A DNA stretch of 64,000 bases, taken from NCBI GenBank assembly GCA_963678705.1, contig OY783216.1, forward strand, positions 2,046,001 to 2,110,000, written 5' to 3'. Source of the stretch: Panorpa germanica (lineage: Eukaryota > Arthropoda > Insecta > Mecoptera > Panorpidae). A program made the position numbers and the translations under genes. Of this stretch, positions 37,122-48,535 are shown one piece after another. How positions within the stretch are numbered: the stretch's first letter is position 1; each line of letters begins with the position of its first letter. Below the pieces are notes generated by a model. It ran no database searches, was not told the origin of the DNA, and worked only from the letters and a program-made list of their open reading frames with translations.

Positions 37122-40100
37122 TTACTTCCATGTCACCAGAAGTCTTTCATCGTAATCTTGGTTACCCGCGTTATTGTCGTCATTGCATGGTGACAACTGA
37201 ATCCTTGGAGTTCTGCGAGGTGATAGACTCTCACCACCAACAGCTCCCAGCTCTTCTTCTTCTTCTTTCGGCTCTTTTCGTCGAATGATTCTTTCATGAT
37301 CTGCATCGAAATCATCGTGGTTGCTTTCTCCATGGTTTAAGTCTTCAACAGATTCTTCCTGTTTTCTTCTTCGGCGACAACAACGGCAACGCATTTTGGC
37401 ATCATCCCCTACCTGGAAGATACGAATGAAACAACAATAAGCATTCGGGATGTGTCGATAGATCGGTAATTTCACCAAAACTTACCTTAACCGATTGCGT
37501 TATTATACAGAGAGTTATGAAGGATATAACAAAGAGAACGGAGGGCACAATGATGGCTACCATAAGTTCCAACCAGGTTCTCTGCAGATCAAATCGTGCT
37601 ACCACCATAAAGGAATTATTCTGCAAGAAATTTCTCAATAAGAACGGTTACCAATTCGTAGATTTGACATTACACGAATCTAACCGGATTGTAGTAGCAT
37701 GGGAAATTTGACTGCGCAGTGTGATTATCACCATCGCGTCCATGTGTTCCCAGGAAATCCTTGCACTCTCCTCGAAGGGTGTTTACACATCCTTCTAGAT
37801 TAATGTACAATCGACTGTGGTTGTAGATCGTAAGAGATGATTGGGGTGGTAAGAATACTGGGTGGGCCTGCTTGTGGTTATTCTCATATAGACTCCAGAA
37901 AGTCGTGAAATTTATAAACGGTTGAGGTACAATTGCTTCTTCAATTACTGTACCATTTAAACAATCCGTTCCTCTGTGAAACGAAGAGAGGGATAGGGTA
38001 AACGAAAGATAATCTTCCAAACTTCTGTTATTATGAGGAAAGGAACACTATTAAGCATATAGAAATGATGTTCTTTTCCACCTAGAAACCCAGGAAGTGC
38101 AAAAGAGAAAGAGATAAGGAAGATGAGTATTGCGAATTGAAAGAGAAAGGAACAATATTTAGCATATAGAAACGATGTTCTTTTCCACCTAGAAACCCAG
38201 GAAGTGCAAAAGAGAAAGAGATAAGGAAGATGAGTATTGCGAATTGAAAGAGAAAGGAACAATATTTAGCATATAGAAACGATGTTCTTTTCCACCTAGA
38301 AACCCAGGAAGTGCAAAAGAGAAAGAGATAAGGAAGATGAGTATTGCGAATTGAAAGAGAATGGAACAATATTGAGCATATAGAAACGATGTTCTTTTCC
38401 ACCTAGAAACCCAGGAAGTGTAAAAGAGAAAGAGATAAGGAAGATGAGTATTGCGAATTGAAAGAGAAAGGCACAATATTTAGCATATAGAAACGATGTT
38501 CTTTTCCACCTAGAAACCCAGGAAGTGCAAAAGAGAAAGACCGAAGGAAGATGAGTATTGCGAATTGAAAGAGAAAGGCTTCTAATAGCAAAGGAATATA
38601 CTGTTTAACTTTTTCGCCAATTCTAATGATTCTACATATATTAAGAAGAATTAATTGTGGAAGCCGATACAAAATTGAAATAGCTTACCTGATTTGATCG
38701 CCCTCTTTTACGACAGTATGGCAAGTCGTTATGAGGAACCCCCCGCTGCCCTGCTCATCCCATATATGAGTGGGAGGTATGGAACCTCCCCGTTCGCTTC
38801 CATGAGTTTCTGTAAGAGCCATTGCTCTTTGACACTCTGCAGTCCACAGATTGTCGTCTTGCAGTACATATACATTTTGTCCCGTTGTCGTTATCTTAGG
38901 ACAAAAACGATCGCATGTAAAAGGTTTTCTGATTTTTACGCATCGAGATCCTGAAAAAATAAGACAATAGATGTTCACCAAAATATTATAATTGAATCTC
39001 GTCATCTATGTAAATTTTAGGATATTATTCTTAGCTATTGCAATTTAGATTGACAATTGATTTTTGACTGGCTGGGTGATTAAAGCGGCAAGTTAATATC
39101 TATATTTTGTATTTAACGGGATGTGGCAAATAATTGGGACAACAAAGGGATCATAATTTTATACTGTTCCTTTCTAATACACTATGTTATATGTAGAATA
39201 AAATAAAAACATCTCTAGAAAACTTATTAAACTAAACTTTAATGTTATGATACTTTTCTGGGTCAAATCAAAATCGATACACCCACAAACACAAGCTTAT
39301 ATACACATACAAACATAAATAAAATGTCACCCCTAACGTCCCCTTCCTCCCATTCCTCCTACTCCCTCCACACCTACCCAAACAGTCAAAGAATCCATTA
39401 AGCTTCATATTGTCTTGGTCACTGTCTACAACGATGCCGTCCGCTTTGTGATGGCACTGATACAACTCCGACATATTGGCGCAGTGCCCCAATGAGCAAT
39501 TAAACACCCCCGTTAACGTACTGCACTGGGTTCCATTGTTACAGTTGTATTTCTTTAGGCTGGTAGAATACACCTGTTGGTTCATAACATAGGGGTGTAT
39601 AAAACAGTTTTATTAATTATTTGCATGTTCTACAGGTAAACATTTTATACGAGGATGTTACAGTTCATGTCCTTGAAATTTAGCTGAGTCATTTATTAGA
39701 ATGCTGGGTATATTTATGTCGATTTGAAAGCATCGTTTGAGGCTCCAGACGCAAAAAGAAATTTTCCACAATGCTTTTGTAAGTTTTTGTTTGAATTAAT
39801 GTTTAGTCTCACAACGGGCCATTGAAATACCAAGTTATAGCTTGCAATATTAAGAATAAATTATAGTTTTGAATATATAAGGTATGTACAGTGATTGTCA
39901 GCTGTTGGAGATAGTTTTGCTTTAAGGTGAAACATTACATTATGGTTATATAGTTAGATATAGATAGCGACTGTGTACTAAAATGATAATCGATTTACAA
40001 ATTTCTACTAGTACTTAATGCCTTCAAATATAAAAACGTTAATAACTTTGCACACGATTGAGCTATTTAAACCATATAAACTTTAGGAGTTAGATAAATG

Positions 40101-40753
40101 TTCAAGCTTTGTTTATAAATAGATCATTAATTAGTGTAACAATTATTTAGAAACATATAGTGTGTTGAAAATCAAATTTCTATTTTCTGTTAATATTATT
40201 ATACCTGCATTCAAGGATATGCGTTTCATATTTTCCAATGGCTCCAAATTTCTTTTTACATATACATATTTAAAAATAGTTAATATTATGTATTATATCG
40301 ATCGGTCTGTTCATTAAGGAGTCAACTCCGAATTTTAAGTTTTGTGATATTGAGGAATTATAGATACTTCGTACATATATTTATCATAATTTATCTCACC
40401 TGCGGGCACGATACGCTGGAAATCTTGGTGCAGTTCTCCAGCAGCATGTCAGTTGCGTTTCGACGGACCGTCACAGTAATTTGGGGACAAAATCCCGTCG
40501 TTTTCGTCAAACACCATTCTCCGCAAGACGCCCAATCACAGGAATTGGCCATCGTGGTGTCAATAGTCTGGCACATGACGGGCTCAGTTTCGAACCCCGA
40601 ATTGAACGCCTTGTTGGCCGGCATGTAGATAGCCACCGACAAATAAACCAGTGACACACAGCTGAGCACAATGGTGAGTTGACAAAGACAAATGCTGCCA
40701 CAAATTCGGCGGTCTTGTTCGGGAATCACACGCGGCTTGTATTTGCGAACCAT
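37122..40753 (-). CDS. TipE/TEH-family sodium-channel auxiliary subunit, six exons
   Basis: TipE-family proteins are two-pass membrane subunits that raise the surface level and alter gating of Para sodium channels. Exons (minus): 40753-40400, 39573-39378, 38950-38689, 37973-37685, 37620-37486, 37412-37122; phases close to 508 residues. Layout: cytosolic N-terminus, TM1 (about residues 20-45, LTIVLSCVSLVYLSVAIYMP), a large Cys-rich extracellular loop with Asn-glycosylation sites (CDWASCGEWC, NCSLGHCANMS, CVNTLRGECKDF, FPCYYN), TM2 (about 385-410, VAIIVPSVLFVISFITLCII), then VGDDAKMR and a charged tail with a Glu run. It is a clear paralogue of the intronless gene at 53.1-54.5 kb. The intron between exons 3 and 4 holds a 107-bp tandem repeat. 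The acceptor of exon 2 has a weak pyrimidine tract, so that border is the least certain. Confidence 0.88.
38037..38580. repeat. 107-bp minisatellite, five copies, in a TEH intron
   Basis: The marker GATGTTCTTTTCC starts at 38067, 38174, 38281, 38388 and 38495, exactly 107 bp apart. Copies are nearly identical, implying recent expansion. Because 107 is not a multiple of three, overlapping minus-strand frames run through it without meaning. Confidence 0.95.
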
Positions 40754-40857
40754 TCTCGTACTAAATTAAGTAATTGATTTAATTTAAGTAAGTCTTTGAA
40801 ATGAATAAATAAAAAAAAAGATTTCTTTCGAAAATTACCGAAGTAGTGTCACTAATA

Positions 40858-40921
40858 TCACTGTAACTTGTGAACTAATGGTCGGAATGTCATGAAATTT
40901 TGACACATATCGTTTGAAGGT
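40858..40921 (+). repeat. Dispersed repeat, copy 2
   Basis: See 33088-33161. Lies just upstream of the six-exon TEH gene. Confidence 0.6.
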
Positions 40922-41254
40922 TAGTACTATCTAAAAATCAAATGGATTTCTTAATAGTGTCGCGATCTATATGTCAATCTACGAACTAATTGAGTGATGT
41001 AATATAATTGAAATATTTATTAAAACTATTTTACACAACAATTTTAGTTGATTTCCTTTACCTGATCAATAACAAAAACTTTGTCAAACTAAAAACGTTT
41101 AAACTTTTGTTTCTTTTACAAAACTTTGTTAATTATCAGAAACACACGATTTCATTTAGATTAATTACAACAATTATAATTTAAATAATTTATGAATATT
41201 TATTTTTATGAATTTTCACTAAAATTGCATTTGTTTTGAATTGCGCGTTTAGAA

Positions 41255-41470
41255 ATCGTAGCCGCTGTGCTACGTTCTCGTTATCGTCTACGTCACGTAG
41301 CTCGCTGCTACGCTCGGCATGCACTGAAGGTACAAGACGCGCAACGTATTCATTTAAGTTCCAGTAAACATTGTAAAAACAATGCGTTGCTAGAACACGT
41401 AGAGAACGAAGTGAGGAGAGGGGGGTGGTAGTTTGCGTGACGTAGTACGCATGTCTGCTACGAGAAGCTC
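41255..41470 (-). promoter_or_regulatory. Candidate promoter of the six-exon TEH gene
   Basis: A GC-richer island 0.5-0.7 kb upstream of the start codon, with two CRE-like sites (TACGTCACGTAG near 41290 and GTGACGTAGTACGC near 41440). The surrounding DNA is AT-rich. No TATA box seen; assignment rests on position and composition only. Confidence 0.3.
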
Positions 41471-41767
41471 AGGGGTGTACTTTCTTCTAACGAAGTAATA
41501 TATAATATAAACTAATAGATAAGTATAGCTTTTTCTGATTGAAAAACAACCGTAACTATCGATTTACTATCGCATATATTTCTGATTGCAAAAGATATAT
41601 ATTTTATGTAATTATTACCTAGTGAAAATATTTTTAAAAGTTTAATGAAAGCCATCTGTTATGTACGAAAGGAAATGCAAGGGAAACTTTGTCATAAATA
41701 GGAAATTTTCCTTGTTCCTTGTTTACTCATTTTGTTGTTTAATTTATTTTAACTCGTGTAATTTAGA

Positions 41768-42130
41768 AATGGACTTGTGTACTTATTTTTTAGATGCCGA
41801 TTCTTCAATTGTTGATTGAAATAGATGTTAATAAATGTGTATTGTCGTTTCTATTTTAATAAATATCTAAATGTTGACGGAGATATAGCAATTAATTTGA
41901 ATTGTAGTTTTAGCGCTATAGATATCGGCCATATTTATGACGTAACATGTCTGTACTATTAAGCGTAGCTCGGTTATTTTTTCTATGGATAACGGTGTGA
42001 ATATGCTATCTCTTTTACGCTCTGTTGTAAAAAAGAGATAACAACAAGAGATTCGACATTTGAGGTTGTTGTAGCTAACTTTATTTATTAAAAATTATGT
42101 ATCGGTGCAGTAGATCGCTTTCTATTTGTA
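41768..42130. mobile_element. Family-A TIR element, decayed copy
   Basis: Starts AATGGACTTGTGTACTTATT and keeps TGTTGACGGAGATATAGCAA and AGTTTTAGCGCTA. The right end is lost after a diverged GAGGTTGTTG segment. Confidence 0.7.
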
Positions 42131-42317
42131 TTCCCTAACACCACCTGGATGTTATTTAGAAATTGTTTGTGTTTTACATTAATTCTAAATCTATCCAAGT
42201 ATCTTACCAAATCGAATAGAACTCTACTTCTACATTATTTGTAACAGTTTATCTAAGAATTAAACCTTTACAAAAAAACTAATAAAAACTCTAGAGGTTT
42301 TTTCTTGCTCCTGAATT

Positions 42318-42912
42318 AATGGGCTTGTGTCCTCATTTTTTAGTGGTCGATTGATGTTAATAAATGTGTATTGGCGTGTCTATTTTATTAAATATCTAAA
42401 TGTTGACGGAGATATAGCAATTAAAAGTTTTAATTGTAGTTTTAGCGCTAGAAATGGATGAAGAAATGATGGAGAAATGATTTAACGTCAGTTATTTGTT
42501 GAGTAGGTCAGTGCTGTGGTAATGTTTTGTAGCTGTTGGTAGTCAAATAATCAAGTCAAATCAAAGAATAATAAGTTTTTATTTTATTTAACCCGGCTAA
42601 GGCAGACATAATATTAGACTGTTCCTTGAAATAGCTGTAAATAATATTTGATATTTTGATATATAAATAGATATAGCAGAGATTTATGAGCTGTAAGGTT
42701 GGCAGCGGTTGTGATGTCACATGCATTTGGAATGTCTACAACGTTGAATCCCTTTAATAATTAAAGAGACAAAATAACTTTTTTAATTGTTAATATCTCT
42801 TAACATATAAGGAGTTATTAAAAAATAATTGAACATTTGAGGTTCTAGTAACCCACTTTATCAATATGTAGTACACTTTTATAGAAATTAAGACATAGGA
42901 CACAAGCCCATT
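42318..42912. mobile_element. Family-A TIR element, copy 5
   Basis: About 595 bp with both termini (AATGGGCTTGTGTCCT, AGGACACAAGCCCATT). The flanks read TTAA on both sides if the element is taken to begin at TGGGC, which hints at TTAA targeting, but other copies do not agree. Confidence 0.85.
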
Positions 42913-44394
42913 AATAAATAGAAAAACGTATTTTCTGATTAAAATCACCTGTGTCGTATAATAATATTGCGTGGTGAAATACTCAATTGAATCAAATAAA
43001 ACTAAATGTATAACATAACAATTTTTATTTCAAAGAATTCTCAGTAAATACAAGTGGGTTATAAATAATATATAATTAGATTAATTTAATTAATATGCGA
43101 TATTATTTAGTACTTTTTGCGATTTAAAAAAGCCTTATATTTGTTTAATAGTGAAGCCGGAACGGAATCTTATTTATCGAATGTACTTTCAATGACCATG
43201 ACCGTGTAATGGATTTAAATTAGTGTACAATGTACAAGATTAGTAAAGCAGCTGTACTAAAAATAGACTATATAGCAAGGATTATATTTTTTAGTATTCT
43301 TACTAAAAACAAAATCAACTTGTCACGTTACAAGTGCGTTTTGTTTTCAGCGACATGTTTCTTTAATTCAAAGATTTTTAAATTGAAACTTCTTGTTTTA
43401 AATAAATTCAATTTGAAATTGATGTGGTCTTGAATCTTATTGAAAATCTTAATGTAGTTGTCATAGATTTATTTTTATTACAATAAAATTAAAGCAAATC
43501 TTAAAGGACATTCCATACGCTTCTGCGAAAAATTGTATAATGCAATTCGTATAAATCATTATTCATTGATGCATAATGTTTATACCATGGTCCTGTACAT
43601 AAATCTGGTAAATAGAAAGATCAAAGTGACATTTTTAGTTATCAAGTTCTACCCCCGTTTTGCACATGAACATGCTTGCGATTTATAACCTAACTTTTAC
43701 TAAGTGTTGATGCAGTAAAGTTTTTAACATTTTCGTTCATGTAACAATATTAAAAATGTTGAAAACTTTTATATTAAATTTATTTTTTGACAGATGGTTT
43801 TGGGAAAATATTTATAGCGCTCATTTCTTTTACTTAGTTTCTTTTTTCTACTAAGGCTTTGCGGTTCGAACGCCACTTACGTACTTCAGTACGTCGTTGC
43901 CAGACTTATGTACAGAACCATTTACTTAGCGTCCTGCTACTTCGACTGACCCCGAATAAGACCGACTGTCTCCGAGTTGTTTCGACTTATTCCGAATTGT
44001 ATCTCTTTTATAAAGCTTGCCTTGAGTAATGGGCTTGTACATTTATATGCCAATGACAATTCAATCAAATTGGATATACATTCTGATAAGTTTACCAATG
44101 TTTTTCTGTGACATCTGTTGCCTTGTTTTGGTGTTAAGTTTTCGCCTTGCTTTGTTTGAGGTAACGACGTTGCACCAGTTGAGAAAGACTAGAAAGTTGA
44201 TGCATACCTGGTTGAAAGAAAAAACAGAGTATGAAAAACATTCGTAAACGTAATTACATAATTAAATTAAACAAACTTATTTAGAAATTTATCGAAAATT
44301 TAAATTTATTGTATTCGATGATCAGTTACTTTATTCTGGATATTTCTTTCATATTTAAGTGTTTTGTTTTACTTTGATTGTTTTCCCAGTAAAC
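42913..44394. other. Intergenic, no gene seen
   Basis: AT-rich. 43650-43690 shares about 40 bp (GTTTTGCACATGAACATGCT) with 45818-45845 and, less well, 31401-31440. A 72-residue frame at 44029 lacks recognisable features. Confidence 0.4.
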
Positions 44395-44395
44395 C

Positions 44396-45158
44396 ATTAC
44401 ACTGGCCAACAAAATTAAAAATTGGAAATGTTGTAAGATATATTTTAGATGCTTTAGATAGCTTTAGTTTTTGAGATATAGCCTACTTGATTTGGACGTA
44501 AAGTTAATTTACAAAATTTATTTGTTTTCTTATTTCGTTAGAGTAGTTGGTGGGGCTAAGGAACTCAACGATTCTTCTCCTTGAATCCTGCAATCATGAC
44601 AGTTAAATTTTGTTGTCCAATTAATAGTTGCAAATTTATATTCTTTACTCGCAACTGACGACTGTCTTTTGTGTGTATATTGAATTTCATTTTAAATTTT
44701 AATTCCATTTTAAAATAGAAATATTTAACTCGTTCTACATTAATTTTATATATAACAACAAATAATTTTTCATATAAACTGACTAAAAAAATATAATTTT
44801 CTGTGCGCTCCCTTTATAAAATATTGAATTTCTAAATTTAGAAACTTGTTCACATGTTTTCTGCGTTATAAAGAAAAAGTTATACAGCAAAAAAGAGCAC
44901 ACAGTTTTTCCAAAATTACAGGTTTCCATAAATTTCAGGGAAAAATCGGAGTGCGTCAAAAGTATTACAATTTTTTTCTCTACGAAATAGACAATTTTTA
45001 AAAACATTGACGGAGCCGTTTTCGAGCTACCATACAAAATTCAGTACCAAACTTATAAACAAGTCAAATACACCTGGAACATTATAATATAGGATCCTAA
45101 AAATTACCCAGAAACTATAAAAAATGCAGGCTCTAAAATATGTATTGGCCAGTGTAAT
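44396..45158. mobile_element. 0.76-kb TIR element with TTACACTGGCCAA termini
   Basis: The ends TTACACTGGCCAA and TTGGCCAGTGTAA are perfect inverted repeats of 13 bp. The inside is AT-rich; an 84-residue minus-strand frame at 44783-45037 may be a remnant, but I recognise no domain. Confidence 0.65.
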
Positions 45159-47360
45159 GAGTTCATTGGTATTGGAATTTGTTAAAAACTCATCACGAAT
45201 TCCAGTTCATTCACGTCCATTTAATAGTTACTGCGTTATTTATATTTTTAAAACTTGATTTTCTGTTAATGTTAGCTCCGTGTTGCGTGGAATAGTTTAT
45301 TAATAATCTTAACTTACTGAATTTTAGAAAATGCTACTTATTTTTTTTATTTTGTAATTACAAGCCTAAATTTTAATTATATTTTTATCGAAGTTAATAC
45401 AAAGACAAAGGCTTCATTTAAGTTTTTGTTGAATTAACTTTACTTACTTATAGTTTTATATATTTTGTAATTTTAATTTTATTGAAGAAATTTATTCGCT
45501 TGTTTATTAATTAATACAGGAAGTTTATTCTAAATTCATTTTATGAATTTACTTTTTTTTTTACAAATTTTTACGAATAAGATAAGGAATAATACATAAC
45601 AATTAAATTTTATTGTAAAAGATCAAGAATATTAAATACGTACAACATTTAAAACAGGAAGTAAACAAAAATAATTGTTGTTATTTTCGTTTGTTAATTA
45701 ACTAAACAGTACGTTTCATTATCTGTATCAAACTACTAATGATTATGTTGCGGTTTAGATAATGAAAAAATTGATTAACTCTCTTTAAAGAAAGATTTGT
45801 CAAGTGTTGGTTCTGTTTTGCACATGAACATGTTTGCGATTACGTATTTCATCTTTTAGAAATATGCGCATCTCTGTATTGTTCGGGTTCCGGCTTCTAT
45901 TTATCGAACTGTATATAATTGATCGATAGATCATGTGTTCTAACATGATTCCAACGTTTCTAATTCTAATGATATTCTACTTCAGTGATTGCACCGCATT
46001 CGATTCACTAATTTGATACAGATAATCAATCAACGCATTAGTTATTCTGCTTAAAATTGAAAAAGACGTATTAAAGCACAAAGTTACAAATATACAATAC
46101 ATCGTTTACATAGGATAATGAAAATACAAATGAATAATACTAAAATTAAGTAAATACAACAAAATGTTATTTTCTTTCTATTGCACAGCCTGAATGATTT
46201 AATATGCGAAAAGCAATTGATTACTTTTTTAGTTTTAGTGCATATTTTCAAAGGATTTTATACAATAATTATTAATTACATAGTAAATCATCAATAGATC
46301 GATTTTATTAAGAGATGACTATCTACATATACAGTACAAATTACGTTTACGTTATTAGAAACAGTGCATTTAGTGGATTTTGTTTTAAATATGTTGGTAA
46401 TAGTGATATTGAAACAGATACATCTGCGTGTATGATCTTGTGCTGTGATCTTGAAATTCTAATTAGCCCAGCGATGATGCTCTAACTACGTTTTTGATAT
46501 TCGTTACTTAAGTTCGGTAACGGTAACGATTGCGGCATTATATTGCGGAAATATGATGTTGTTTTTTTGTACAATTAGAGTATGATTAGCGTCTGTCATG
46601 AAACAAAATGAACGTATGTTGCTAGCACTAATAATCTGTAGGTGTAGCTCAATTTCATAACTGTTTTAACAACAAATCTTAACGTTAAGTTAACGAGACT
46701 ACCAGTCGTTAGTCGTTAACGGTGTAGTTTGGTTATCAACAAATCCGAAAGTTCAGCTACTAAATTTTCCAGTTTTGGTGATAACTACCCTGAATCTTTT
46801 ACTTAATTTTGTTAACTATACTTTTAAGATTTTTTTAAAAGTTTACCCATGACAATATTCCAGATATTCCCTAAATTATACTCAGTTGAAGTTAGAGCGC
46901 CAATATCTAATTGGTTGCAACGATATCTTAAGAACGCCTTATCCGATTTAAATAAAATTTATACCATATTTATCGAGTATTGTTAATTTAACGTGAATGC
47001 TTGTAGTTTAAAGAGGTTATGAAATTCGACTACAGTGAGACGCACGTTTAACTGCACTCGCTAACATTAGCTGAATAGACTATACAACTTAACGCTCTTC
47101 GAATTATCAAACTAATTTCGAGTAAAATATATCTGTTATCTACAATATTTTAAATCTCGTAACTCGATTAATGTCTCTATGTAACTTATAAAACAGTTTC
47201 TTTTTTTAAATATATTTTATATAATTTATATTTCAATGAATAAATTTAAAGCTTGTAATTAATACAATTTGTTTTGCACCATGTTTCTTTCTTAAAATAC
47301 TTGACATTTTAGAATTAGATTCTATTTCCTCCAAAGCATTTTCATGTCTTCCTCACAGGG
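45159..47360. other. Intergenic, no gene seen
   Basis: About 2.2 kb of AT-rich sequence 3' of the Teh1-like gene. Apart from the short motif near 45825 I see no structure. Confidence 0.4.
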
Positions 47361-48535
47361 TCAGTATTCCTCTTCGTCGTATTCATCCTCGTCGTCGCTG
47401 CGGCACAAAAGCTTACTGAAAGTGGTGCATTAAAAGTTGAGAGTATCATTTCGCTTATTAGTCTATTCATCATAACAGATATTGAATTAAATTAAAAAAG
47501 AACTACAACACATTTCTCAAACATTACTTTTTAAATTTATTGATCATGTAGGGAAATCATTTTAATTATTTAATTTATGTTTTTTTTTTATTTTGAATAA
47601 TGAGAGCACTACACATGTACATCACATTAGAGCATAGCATCGTGCATCAATCTACAACAAATATCCAATTGTTACTAAGAATCTATATGATCAGAATGAG
47701 TCACTGCGAAAGGAATACAAAATAACATGTTTCTACATCATTTCATCATGAATGAATTAAGGCCGTGCTTGCGTGCAGCGCCATCAACTTGTTTTAAATA
47801 AACTTACTCCTCTTTTGGCGGGAATTTCTCGGCGTACACTCTAGGTGACCTGTGACATGCCTTGTCACAACACGAGCAGTACCAATAGCTTAGGACTCCA
47901 ATTGAAACCCCAAACAAAACGTTTGGCACAATCAGAGACAATACAAGATGCCTCAGATTGTCATCCCAGCTGTATCGGGCGACTACCATCTCTGGATACG
48001 TCCTGCTGTAGTAACAAGGAAAGGGAGTTCCTTGTTTATTGTAGCCGAACTCCTTTGCGAACTCGGAGCAGTTCACCCGGGGTGGATAACCGCATCCTTC
48101 CGTGTTGATGAGGAACCTCGTGTCCCCCACATCCCAGTCAATAGTCTCCAGGTCATGGTCGCTGCCTTTCCACAGCGACCACGGTATCCTGGTGTAGTTC
48201 ACTAGGATCTGGTGACACCTGGTGGCGGCTGTGGTGCATCCTTCTCTACAGGAAGACCAGGAACAGTTTCTTAGTCCTTCAGCGTACACGTGATCTGTGG
48301 CTATACACGTGACGGGATCTGGATCGTAGTCGGCAACTATAGTCGATATGGCTGGATCAACAACGAAGGGAATCAGGAAAAGGAAGGCGAACATTGACAC
48401 TATGGCGGTTGTTCCTAAACACAGCGATGTGTAGAACTTAGCTTTCTCTATCATGTGTGCTATCATTGCCTCACTAGGCGGAATCGTGAACGTGAGTTCC
48501 TGGGGAACATCTTTCGCACCTCCTTCAGCCCCCAT
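47361..48535 (-). CDS. Teh1: Teh1-like TipE-family sodium-channel auxiliary subunit, two exons
   Basis: Exon 1 is 48535-47808 and exon 2 is 47415-47361; the join gives 260 residues. Layout: short N-terminus, TM1 (about residues 37-62, IVSMFAFLFLIPFVV), extracellular loop with six or more Cys in the family pattern (NCSWSSCREGC, CGYPPRVNC, FPCYYS) and sites NCS, NYT and NCS, TM2 (about 205-230, LVLSLIVPNVLFGVSIGVL), Cys-rich juxtamembrane CSCCDKAC. Exon 2 adds a strongly acidic tail (RSDDEDEYDEEEY). The donor GTAAGT overlaps an in-frame TAA: without splicing the protein ends after ...PPKEE. The loop motif matches TipE and TEH1; length (TEH1 is short, Drosophila TipE about 450) favours TEH1. Without an alignment the assignment to TEH1 rather than TipE stays provisional. 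Confidence 0.82.

Noticed and set aside
37957-38672. Four overlapping minus-strand frames of 89-106 residues
   Set aside because: They are translations of the 107-bp minisatellite in shifting frames, inside an intron of the six-exon TEH gene.
44029-44247. 72-residue plus-strand frame
   Set aside because: No domain, no splice context, and a composition expected of AT-rich DNA.
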